From Nansenia antarctica (lineage: Eukaryota > Chordata > Actinopteri > Argentiniformes > Microstomatidae), in assembly GCA_963989245.1 (NCBI GenBank), contig OZ022339.1:89369258-89433257 (forward strand): a stretch of DNA of 64,000 nt, read 5' to 3'. Under the pieces are notes generated by a model. It saw only the letters and a list, made by a program, of their open reading frames with translations, was not told the DNA's origin and made no database searches. Shown in pieces: positions 23,901 through 36,500 of this stretch. The number at the start of each line of letters is the position of its first letter. Positions within the stretch are counted from its first letter, which is position 1. Position numbers and translations under genes: made by a program.

Positions 23901-26900
23901 GTGGTTGGTGGGTGGTGTGTAAGTGTGTAAATGGTTGGTGGGTGGTGTGTAAGTGTGTAAGTGGTTGGTGAGTGGTGTGTAAGTGGTTGGTGGGTGGTGT
24001 GTAAGTGTGTAAGTGGTTGGTGGGTGGTGAGTAAGTGGTTGGTGGGTGGTGTGTAAGTGGTTGGTGGGTGGTGTGTAAGTGTGTAAGTGGTTGGTGGTGG
24101 TGAGTGGTGTGTAAGTGTAAGTGTGTATGTGGTTGGTGGGTGGTGTGTATGTGTGTAAGTGGTTGGTGGGTGGTGAGTGGTGTGTAAGTGTGCAAGTGGT
24201 TGGTGGGTGGTGTGTAAGTGTGTAAGTGGTGGGTGGTGTGTAAGTGTGTAAGTGGTTGGTGGGTGGTGTGTACGTGTGTAAGTGGTTGGTGGGTGGTGAG
24301 TGGTGTGTAAGTGTGTAAGTGGTTGGTGGGTGGTGAGTGGTGTGTAAGTGGTTGGTGGGTGGTGAGTGGTGTGTAAGTGTGTAAGTGGTTGGTGGGTGGT
24401 GAGTGGTGTGTAAGTGTGTAAGTGGTTGGTGGGTGGTGTGTAAGTGTGTAAGTGGTTGGTGGGTGGTGTGTAAGTGGTTGGTGGTGGTGAGTGGTGTGTA
24501 AGTGTGTAAGTGGTTGGTGGGTGGTGTGTAAGTGTGTACGTGGTTGGTGGGTGGTGTGTAAGTGTGTAAGTGGTTGGTGGGTGGTGTGTAAGTGTGTAAG
24601 TGTGTAAGTGGTTGGTGAGTGGTGTGTAAGTGTGTAAGTGGTTGGTATGTAAGTGGTTGGTGGGTGGTGAGTGGTGTGTAAGTGTGTAAGTGGTTGGTGG
24701 GTGGTGTGTAAGTGTGTAAGTGGTTGGTGGGTGGTGTGTAAGTGTGTAAGTGTGTAAGTGGTTGGTGGGTGGTGTGTAAGTGTGTAAGTGTTTGGTGGGT
24801 GGTGTGTAAGTGTGTAAGTGGTTGGTGGGTGGTGTGTAAGTGTGTAAGTGTGTAAGTGGTTGGTGGGTGGTGTGTAAGTGTAAGTGTGTAAGTGGTTGGT
24901 GAGTGGTGTGTAAGTGGTTGGTGGGTGGTGTGTAAGTGGTTGGTGGGTGGTGTGCAAGTGTGTAAGTGTGTAAGTGGTTGGTGGTGGTGAGTGGTGTGTA
25001 AGTGTGTAAGTGGTTGGTGGGTGGTGTGTAAGTGGTTGGTGGGTGGTGTGTAAGTGTGTAAGTGGTTGGTGGGTGGTGAGTGGTGTGTTAGTGTGTAAGT
25101 GGTTGGTGGGTGGTGTGTAAGTGGTTGGTGAGTGGCGTGTAAGTGTGTAAGCGGTTGGTGGGTGGTGAGTGGTGTGTAAGTGTGTAAGTGGTTGGTGGGT
25201 GGTGTGTAAGTGTGTAAGTGGTTGGTGGGTGGTGTGTAAGTGTGTAAGTGGTTGGTGGGTGGTGTGTAAGTGTGTAAGTGGTTGGTGAGTGGTGTGTAAG
25301 TGAGTAAGTGGTTGGTGGGTGGTGTGTAAGTGGTTGATGTGTGGTGTGTAAGTGTGTAAATGGTTGGTGGGTGGTGTGTAAGTGTGTAAGTGGTTGGTGG
25401 GTGGTGTGTAAGTGTGTAAGTGGTTGGTGGGTGGTGAGTGGTGTGTAAGTGGTTGGTGGGTGGTGTGTAAGTGTGTAAGTGGTTGGTGGGTGGTGAGTAA
25501 GTGTGTAAGTGGTTGGTGGGTGGTGTGTAAGTGTGTAAGTGGTTGGTGGTGGTGAGTGGTGTGTAAGTGTAAGTGTGTACATTAGGGGTGTAACGGATCA
25601 CGGATAATCCGTGATCCGTTCGGATCGCCCTCCACGGTTCGGAACGCATGTGTACCGCGGATCAATAGCAAAATCGTTTTTTTTTCTTTTTTTTTCTTTC
25701 CTAACACCAGGGGAGCCACCCCTCCTAAATTTCGTTGTTTGGTACCTGTACTGTAGCAATGACAATAAAGACCATTCATTCATTCAAATGTAACCGGTAG
25801 AAAAACAATCATGTGCGCTTTATTCTCACTCTCTGCATGTGTACTGAGTTGACAACAACATTCATTCACTCATCTCTGTCCCAATTATATCACGTCATAT
25901 CACCCGCTAAGCAGCCTGGGTGATTGTGTAAACACACAAAAAAAGTACTCTGTTACTTTGCAGCAGTGATGTTATATATATGTTGTTATATATATATATG
26001 TTGTTATATATAGATGTTATATACATATGTGATATATATATCAGTTTTGACATCTTGAATGTTGTTTTTTTGTTTCACACATTAAAAGTGGTGTTTTTAC
26101 AGAATTCAAGGAAAATGTTGTTTTTATTAAAAAATATATATGTTTTGTGTTGATCCGAAAAATGATCCGATCCGTGACTCAAAATCCGTGACACGATCCG
26201 ATCCGTGAGTTAGGTGATCCGTTACACCCCTAGTGTACATGGTTGGTGGGTGGTGTGTAAGTGTGTAAGTGGTTGGTGGGTGGTGAGTGGTGTGTAAGTG
26301 TGTAAGTGGTTGGTGGGTGGTGTGTAAGTGTGTAAGTGGTTGGTGGGTGGTGTGTAAGTGGTTGGTGGTGGTGAGTGGTGTGTAAGTGTGTAAGTGGTTG
26401 GTGGGTGGTGTGTAAGTGTGTAAGTGGTTGGTGGGTGGTGTGTAAGTGTGTAAGTGGTTGGTGGGTGGTGTGTACGTGTGTAAGTGGTTGGTGGGTGGTG
26501 AGTGGTGTGTAAGTGTGTAAGTGGTTGGTGGGTGGTGAGTGGTGTGTAAGTGGTTGGTGGGTGGTGTGTAAGTGTGTAAGTGGTTGGTGGGTGGTGTGTA
26601 AGTGGTTGGTGGTGGTGAGTGGTGTGTAAGTGGTTGGTGGTGGTGAGTGGTGTGTAAGTGTGTAAGTGGTTGGTGGTTGGTGAGTGGTGTGTAAGTGTGT
26701 AAGTGGTTGGTGTGTAAGTGGTTGGTGGGTGGTGAGTGGTGTGTAAGTGTGTAAGTGTGTAAGTGGTTGGTGGGTGGTGTGTAAGTGTGTAAGTGGTTGG
26801 TGGGTGGTGAGTAAGTGTGTAAGTGGTTGGTGGGTGGTGTGTAAGTGGTTGGTGGGTGGTGTGTAAGTGTGTAAGTGGTTGGTGGGTGGTGAGTAAGTGT

Positions 26901-29213
26901 GTAAGTGGTTGGTGGGTGGTGTGTAAGTGGTTGGTGGGTGGTGTGTAAGTGTGTAAGTGGTTGGTGGTGGTGAGTGGTGTGTAAGTGTAAGTGTGTACGT
27001 GGTTGGTGGGTGGTGTGTAAGTGTGTAAGTGGTTGGTGGGTGGTGAGCGGTGTGTAAGTGTGTAAGTGGTTGGTGGGTGGTGTGTAAGTGTGTAAGTGGT
27101 TGGTGGGTGGTGTGTAAGTGGTTGGTGGTGGTGAGTGGTGTGTAAGTGTGTAAGTGGTTGGTGGGTGGTGTGTAAGTGTGTAAGTGGGTGGTGAGTGGTG
27201 TGTAAGTGTGTAAGTGGTTGGTAGGTGGTGTGTAAGTGTGTAAGTGATTGGTGGGTGGTGTGTAAGTGGTTGGTGGGTGGTGTGTAAGTGTGTAAGTGGT
27301 TGGTGAGTGGTGTGTAAGTGTGTAAGTGGTTGGTGAGTGGTGTGTAAGTGGTTGGTGGGTGGTGTGTAAGTATGTAAGTGTGTAAGTGGTTGGTGTGTAA
27401 GTGTGTAAGTGGTTGGTGAGTGGTGTGTAAGTGTGTAAGTGGTTGGTGGGTGGTGTGTAAGTGTGTAAGTGGTTGGTGGGTGGTGTGTAATTGTGTAAGT
27501 GGTTGGTGGGTGGTGTGTAAGTGTGTAAGTGGTTGGTGGGTGGTGAGTGGTGTGTAAATGGTTGGTGGGTGGTGAGTGGTGTGTAAGTGGTTGGTGGGTG
27601 GTGTGTAAGTGTGTAAGTGGTTGGTGGGTGGTGAGTGGTGTGTAAGTGTGTAAGTGTGTAAGTGGTTGGTGAGTGGTTTGTAAGTGTGTAAGTGTGTAAG
27701 TGGTTGGTGGGTGGTGAGTGGTGTGTAAGTGGTTGGTGGCTGGTGAGTGGTGTGTAAGTGGTTGGTGGGTGGTGAGTGGTGTGTACCGTAAGTGTGTAAG
27801 TGGTTGGTGGGTGGTGAGTGGTGTGTAAGTGTGTAAGTGGTTGGTGGGTGGTGAGTGGTGTGTAAGTTCTCCTGTAGGATTTTCCAAAAGATTTGGCGGC
27901 CCTGTGGAAGAAACTTTATGGAACCCTTTTACATTCCATGGAGAACCCTTCTGGGTTCCATGCAGAACCCTCTGTGGAAATGGTACTGTGGTCTGGGGTG
28001 GTCCAGTGGTCTAGCACCATGGCCTGGGGTGGTCCAGTGGTCTAGCACCATGGCCTGGGGTGGTCCAGTGGTCTAGCACCATGGTCTGGGGTGGTCCAGT
28101 GGTCTAGCACCATGGTCAGGGGTGGTCCAGTGGTGTAGCACCATGGCCTGGGGTGGTCCAGTGGCCTGGGGTGGTCCAGTGGTCTAGTACCATGGCCTAG
28201 GGTGGTCCAGTGGTCTAGCACCATGGCCTGGGGTGGTCCGGTGGTCTAGCACCATGGCCTGGGGTGGTCCAGTGGTCTAGCACCAGTACCATGGCCTGGG
28301 GTGGTCCAGTGGTCTAGCACCATGGCCTGGGGTGGTCCAGTGGTCTAGCACCATGGCCTGGGGTGGTCCAGTGGTCTAGAACCGCGGTCTACAGTGCACA
28401 CATATGCTCATGTCGGCATGGGTTAGAATCCGGCCCATGCCCTGCTGACATGCCCTCTCTCCCTTCTTCTCCTTACTTTCCTGTCTGTCTTCACTGTATC
28501 TGTCCAATGCAATGACAAATATGAGTGGGACTGCCCCACTCAGAAAAAATTACTTTAAAAAAGAAAAGAAAATGTTACTACATGGAACCATAAGGGTGAA
28601 AGCTGAACAAACAGCCCTTTTGTTGTTGAAGAAGCGTTGTAGAGAAATATGACAATGTAACAACGTAACAATGGCGCTCTGTGGGGAGAAGTTCACCTCA
28701 TCTCTGATAAGCCCTGCCTGTCAGAGTGTGGCAGCAGACATAATGTAGTGTTTTGTATTGTGTATTGTATTGTGTTTTGTATTGTGTATTGTATTGTGTT
28801 TTGTATTGTGTATTGTATTGTGTATTGTATTGTGTTTTGTATCGTGTATTGTATTGTGTATTGTATTGTTTGTTGACAAAAGTTCAGTTGGGCAGAAATG
28901 ACCCTACCTTTAATAATAATAATAACTTTCAGGGAAGCCAAGGTCGCTTCACAGAGATAGAGGTCTGGAGGTGGAGTGTGAGTGTAGTTCCAGAACATTT
29001 TGGCTTTAGTAACTATGTGTATTAAGTGACACTTAATTTGTCTATTGTTTATTGTGGTTAAAACGTTATTATTCATTTTAATTATCAAAGGAAAGTTGAC
29101 AGTATATTCTCTAATGAATTGGAAATGTTTTTTAAAAAATTGTTTTTAACAGTATAAAACATTTCTACAAAAACATCTTCAACCTCTGAGGATAGTTGTT
29201 GTAAGCTTATAGT

Positions 29214-29309
<96 letters not shown>

Positions 29310-30463
29310 GTGTGTGTGTGTGTCTGTGTGTGTAAGTAAAGGGTTGGAAGCAACAATTATAAGCGATCTGTATTTCTATGAAACGATACTAGAGCGACAG
29401 CAGCAGGTAAACATCCTCTGTCATCCAAGGCCACTATGTTGGAGCCGCAGGTAGGACCTGGCATCAGCTGTTAATGTAAATGACTCAGATAAAGAGATCT
29501 GTCTGATGCCTTAAACAGAAAGTGAATCGTGTTGATTTAGAATATTTATTTCACGGTTCCTTGTTGTCATGATTGGAGCTTCACATAGGGCTTTCACACC
29601 GGCAAAGAACCGTGCCGGTTCGCGTTCGCGTTCGGAAACCTCTGAACCTTGGTGCTGTCTGGCGAATGAGCCCGCGTTCATACCAGTGTAACCTGAACCA
29701 TCCGCGGCATCAACGCTGGGTGATGAAGGGGCGGGATAAACAAACATTTCACTGGAAAAGAGGATAATATCTTCCACTACAGTATCTGAAATAAACACAA
29801 TTTTCTGTGAAACAAAACAAAAGACACTTTCTATATGCGTTCTTTTACTAATCAGCTGCTCCATTACTGGCATTACGAAATTCGCGTTCGCGCATGTCCG
29901 CGAGCGTGTGCGTGTGTGTGTTTGCTGAGCATGTGAGGAAGATAGAGAGAATAATGACACTTTTGATATTGTTTTTGATCACTAATGATTAGATTTAGAT
30001 TAGATTACATGTTGTCTACTTCCTCCTTGCTGGTCTCTGCAGCCTAGAATATGACACACCCTCTGACGACGTCACGGTTCTCGTTTTTGGTTCACTTGAG
30101 AACCACTATTTTTTGGTGCCCGCTGCGAACCAACTTTTCAGGTTCCGAACCAATTGAGCTTCGGTCTGAACGCGCCGGCCGGTTCCAGACTTGGTTTGCG
30201 AACGCGAACCGGCACGGTTCTTTGCCGGTGTGAAAGCCCTAACAGTGTCACATTAGTACACAAACACAACATAACTTTTGAATTGATACTAAAATGATGT
30301 TAGTCGTATATTTAAGTCAGAAGGAAAGGTACAAATTTGACTTACTGAAAAGTAATTAACGGGTTTTGGAAGGAGAATTTAATATTTCAATGAGTAGAAT
30401 GAAGGACGTTAACAGGTCCTGTTGTTGCTTCCAACCCTTCTCTCACACACACACGCACGCACG

Positions 30464-30541
<78 letters not shown>

Positions 30542-33500
30542 TGGAGGCTCGGTAACCATGATCAGGACTGGCAAGGCCTGTGTGTGAGTGATGGAGAGAC
30601 AGACAAGGCCTGTGTGTGAGTGATGGAGAGACAGACAAGGCCTGTGTGTGAGTGATGGAGAGACAGACAAGGCCTGTGTGTGAGTGATGGAGAGACAGAC
30701 AAGGCCTGTGTGTGAGTGATGGAGAGACAGACAAGGCCTGTGTGTGAGTGATGGAGAAACAGACAAGGCTTGTGTGTGAGTGATGGAGAATGCCCCCAAG
30801 GAGAGTATCAGCTTGTTTCTTCTTCAAAATCTAAATCACAACGTCACAGTCAATTCCACAACGATTGTTTTCACACAAGGTTACCTAGTGATATTTGCAA
30901 GTTTATTGTTTCAATAGTTGCTTTACATGATCTCTGGATCTAATTAATGAGATGCATTGTTAATATATGGCAAATGGCTTCTGATCTTTCGTTAACTTAA
31001 TAATAATAAGATGCCGTTGAGATGAACTGTGCTATCTACATTGTATAGAGAAGTGCATTGGTCCCATGACTTGTCATAATGCCCTTTCTATTGTTGGACT
31101 GTTAAGGACACTGTCTCTCTCTCCTGTGGTTGTATTAAACGTGAACGCACCGAGAGTGCAGGTTTAGTTACTGTTTTTAGTTTAGGTTTACTGTGTTATG
31201 AGAAGCTAAGGTAGTTGGACCCAGGTGCAAAGCAGAACATAGGAGACGGGATGCAGATGTAGAATTCTAAATAAAGGTACTCTTTAATTGAGCAAACAAC
31301 AGAACGCAACCGAACAATAACCTCAGCAACAGTCTCTCAGTACTTAACTTCCAAACAGGTGAGGGATCAGGCTATGAGGGAGGGGATGGACACGGACACA
31401 CACACACACACACACAATGAACAACTGACACACTCACACTCACACTCACACTCACACTCACACTCACACTCACACTCTCACACTCACACACTCACACATG
31501 ACGAACGACAAACAACTGACACAGAGGGAAGACACAGGGAAGCATAAGTAGACAAAGACTAACAATCCTGGGGTGCTGCAGCTGAAGAGTATCAAATAGG
31601 GTGCAAAACAGCAGCATTTGCACACTCAAATCTGTGCAAAAAACTGTGTTTATTGCGAGCTTTCGGTCTCAAGGCTCTCGGACAACAGCTGTGTGACGCG
31701 TCACTTATCAATCAAACCGATCAACGGTCTGCAGCGTCACATCGTAGCACGGATAGTACCTTTCGCTCCGAGTCAGGAAGGGTAGCTAACATCAGTACGG
31801 TACTACGGCCCGGTACGGCCCAGCTGGCAGTGGAGAAAACAAAACAATCCGGGAGCACAAGTTCTGGTACGGTACGGGACGGTAGTGGAGAAGCGCCATG
31901 ATTCACTGACTTTTTCCAACTGTCTGTTTTTAAGCATAATAGCATTGTTACTGTTGTAGCCTGTTGTTTTAAAATGGTCTTCTAAAAAATTAGACATAGA
32001 TGGGATAGATAGTCATACAAGGTCAAACTGCTGATCAGACAATGAAATAAATCATGTCATCTGTATTTCATTATCCAATGGCATCATGTGACGAACACAT
32101 TTGGAATCTGGCCACGTGATGCAACGGTGTGAATATGTGACACGGTCTGGTGAAGAGGTCCGCAAGTCGCACAAACGACCAAAACCCTCCTTTAAAAAGT
32201 GTTTTGTTTCATATTACGAAAGTTGAAGTGTTGAAGAGCCCCACTCAATATAACAAACAACAGTTTTAGGATCTCTAACAGTGAAGAAAACACCATATTA
32301 TTTGGTTACTGCTTAAAGTATTCCCACGCTTACGACACTGGGTCTGAGTTTTTGGAAGAATCCACCTCCATCTTCACCGAAACATTTACATAATCAACGT
32401 CATTGATTAAGCTACATAGACTAGTTGTTGCAGCCCGAATAGTATATGCCACACAATTTTGAACGACATTGGATTATGCTCATTTGCTCGCGTCAACCTT
32501 CTCCCTCTTCTGTCGTTACAGGGGGGATCTTTGAGACCCTGGAGAATGAACCAATCAGTGTTGAGGAACTGGCCTTCAAATTTGCTGTAACCAACATAAA
32601 CAGAAACCGGACCTTAATGCCAAACACCACCTTGACGTACGACATCCAGAGAATAAATCTGTATGACAGTTTTGAGGCCTCTAGAAGAGGTAAGGATTAT
32701 TTAATTATTCTCTTCATATTCCTCTTTTGTTTCGGTATTTCTTATTTGTTTACATTGTCACACTCATTTCGGTTGCTTCAACAGTTGAGGAGGAGAAGTC
32801 CTGTTACACTTGACATTTCGTGACGTTAGAATTATAAGGTTATATCTCCATTTTTGAGTTTTTTACATAATCTGATCCATTAGGTGTTTATTAATGCCTG
32901 TGTGGTGTTATTTTAATGACATTTTTAAGTTAGTAATTAATAAAATACAAAGGTTCCATCTCGCAAAACATAATGGAATGTAGAAACTTTGACGCTCAAT
33001 ATCTCTGAACTACCCTAAACGGAGATAGAACCTTATCATTCTAAGCTCACGACTTGTACCACTGTTGGTGATACTTGATTTCCTATAATATCGGAACATC
33101 AAAAAGAAAAACGCTTTCACTTATTAAACTTGGGGATCGACGTCACGCCGCTGCATTGTGGGATACGGCCCGATGTTCTTTGCTCTCCCAACCGTTGACA
33201 TTACAGCGCCTCCAACTGTTTTACATTCTCTACGTCATGCTTCCAGATAGCTAATGAAAATTATAACAAAATGATATAGGCCTACCAAATAACGAAAATA
33301 AAGAATAAATAACGAAATGATGTACCAAAGAATACGGCGAATATGGTGGGCGGACATAGCAACTGTGACGTCATGTTCCCGAGCTCAATTCTCCCTCCTG
33401 CTCTAACCTTCTCTCCTCTCCCGTCCCTCACACGCCCCTAGCCTGTGACCAGCTGGCGCTGGGCGTGGGGGCGGTGTTCGGACCGTCTCACAGCTCCTCG

Positions 33501-36500
33501 GTCAGTGCGGTCCAGTCCATCTGCAACGCCCTGGAGGTGCCGCACATCCAGACCCGCTGGAAACACCCGTCAGTGGACAACAAGGACAGCTTCTACATCA
33601 ACCTCTACCCGGAGTACGCCTCCATCAGCAGAGCCGTGCTGGACATTGTGCAGTTCTACAAGTGGAAGACGGTCACGGTCGTATACGAAGACGCCACTGG
33701 TGGGTGGGCTGACCAGGAGGGATATACAGAGACTTCTGTCTTTGGAGAGTGCTGTGGCTTTATCAATTTACAGAATACTACCCCCCCCCCCCCACCCAAG
33801 TTTGCTAACAAACTGTCGGTATTTAGTGAATGTAAAACTGTTGGTTGTGATATTGATTGGGTTCTTTATCGCTTACATTTTCATCATATGCAAAAAAAAC
33901 TGATTTTCTTTTTTTTACACACTTGTTTTGCTCGATTGCTTTCACAATTCCCGACATGCGGACCTTTTCCCCAAGTCGTGACACATAACGCGTCACTAAA
34001 ATGGCTTCGCATATTCCGTGTTTTCATCCAGATTCACACAACAACAACAGTTTCTCAGGATCAGCGGTCTCGGGCAAAGGCTTTTAAAAAAACATCTAAA
34101 GACTGTCCTGTATATCCAAAAGCCTGTCATTCTGTGTCCTGTTGATATTGTTGTACACATGTTGTCTGTCTGTCTCTTATTTCCACTTGTTTGCTTATTT
34201 TAACCTGCTATGACTTTCGCTCTTTTATTATGTTTTATTATGTTTCTTCTTTATTATGTTCTCTATGTGTAAAGCACTTTGTGACCCTTGGTTTGGGAAA
34301 GGTGCTGTACAAATACATTTTACTTACTTACTTCTGTCTTTATTCAAGGTTTGATTCGTTTGCAAGAGTTGATCAAAGCGCCGTCCAGATACAGCATCAA
34401 GATCAAGATCCGCCAGCTGCCCATGAGGAGTAAAGACGCGCGGCCGCTGCTGAAGGAGATGAAGAAGGGGAAGGAGTTCTACGTGATCTTCGACTGCTCC
34501 CACCAGACCTCCGCAGACATCCTCAGACAGATCCTGTCCATGGGCATGATGACAGAGTATTACCACTACTTCTTCACCACGCTGGTAAGCAGGTTACGTG
34601 TTGTATCATAGCTTTTTTCCTTTTCTTTCCTTTCTTCCTCTCTCTCTTTCCACTCTTCTTCTCTCTCTTCCTCTCTCTCTGTATTGTAAGAGAATGCCGT
34701 AAAGCAGAGCGCAGATGGAGAAAAACGAACCTTCAAGTCCACTATGATATCTATAGAGAATCTTCTAAACTATAACTTAGAAATAAGAAGCGCCAGACAA
34801 TCGTTTTTCTCTAAGATCATAAACAATAACATCAATTTATCAATAATATCAAAGCATCCTTTTCAATACGGTTGACAGACTAACAAATCCTTATGTTTTG
34901 TGTGGACTCCAGGAAGAGTAATGGGGATCCTAATGAATCAAATGAAATCAAACAGGTTCCCATATAAACAGCTGTTATGGTTATGTTATGGTTGCCATAA
35001 TAAACCAAATCCTGCTCACAATACAACCAGAAGTCAGCCTGATCTGGATGCAGTACATCTGCTAAGATCTTGAGCACAATTTCAGTGGAACAGGTTTGGT
35101 TGCCGTAACTAAGCGAGTTTGTTGCCATGAAAGGGCCAGCCATCTTGGCTGGCATTGGCCACTTGGACTGATGACCCAGAAGTAGAACCACAGTTTGGGT
35201 TTCCAGAACCAAGCCAGGGCTTTGGCCACAGAAAGGCCAGGTGGTGGCCAGAATGTTGATGTGACCCAGACACAACGTTGTTCCCTGGCTCTGAGGTGGA
35301 CCGGCAGACATCTTTAACCTCTGAGTCTCCAGACAACTGTTGTAGTTTTATATCAAATATACTGAGAACTGAAGTCTGTATCTCTACATTCTGGCAAATC
35401 GACGTAGCTAACGATTCAGTCTACCTGGGGACAGGGCCAATAACTTGTTGCGCAATAACTTTGTGGTACTTACTAAAGTCTAGTTTCCTGTCACCACATT
35501 TGTTTGCCAAGATTAGTGATCTCATAAAAGGTGTTGACTTTGTATATAAGGGCTGAGCTCAGAGAAGGAGGAGGCTCTGAGGCTCTAGACTGCTGTCATG
35601 TAACTTTATTAATAAAAGGCTTCAAGCTAAGTTGACCGATCTCCCTGTGCTCAATATTCAATATCAATAGAGAAGAAACAAGATTAAATCCACTACACAA
35701 CTCTCTCTGTACCATCTGTGAATTAATAGTTTGATATAATAGGGCTCTGAAGTGTATTCCTATTTTCTTTTTGTTTTAAAACCTTTTTTTTCCTTCCTTT
35801 TTCTATATCTACTTTAACATTGTAGTATTTTTTTTATTTAAAGAAGACAAAATGCTTCCTCTTTCCAATACTTAGAGGATACTCACATGTTGGTACTTAT
35901 ACAAATACATTATTCGTGGGAGACATGTTTGGTGTAGACTTTTTGTTCATATAGGGGACATTTTCGACTTAAGTCATTTAATTGAACTACATTTTTACAC
36001 TTGGAGCCCCTGTGTTGTATTCACATTTACATTTTTGGCATTTAGCAGACGCCTTATTCCAAAGCGACTTAAAATCCATACATTTAAGCAAGTGAATCAT
36101 CAATCCACCAGTCGTAGCAGGAAGAGTAATCTAGCTCAGGCCAGGGGCCATTGGCAGTCGTCGTGATAGAAGAAGAAAGAAATAAATGTTGTTGTTTTTT
36201 TGTGTTAACATGTCTTCCTCCTTCTTACAGGACCTGTTTGCGTTGGACCTGGAGCCGTACCGGTACAGCGGGGTAAACATGACGGGCTTCCGCCTGCTGA
36301 ACATCGACTCCCCCCTGGTGGCGGCGGTGGTGGAGAAGTGGTCCCTGGAGCGCCAGCAGCAACCCCCCAAGGCTGAGACGGGCATGATGGAGGGCATGAT
36401 GACCGTCAGTTAGCTTTAACCTTTAACCTTTCATCCTATGTTTATCTAAGATCATAGTTAGGATGCATGATGACCGTCAGTTAGCTTTAACCTTTAACCT

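Noticed and set aside
21405..25649. A 1414-codon open frame (THHPPTTYTL repeats) on the minus strand
   Set aside because: It is the complement of a minisatellite whose unit has no stop in several frames; length variants shift the repeat phase and there is no promoter, splice or homology signal.
31653..31901. 82-codon open frame near the left of grik1 exon 2
   Set aside because: Lies in a degenerate repeat rich in GGTACGG motifs; no conserved domain.
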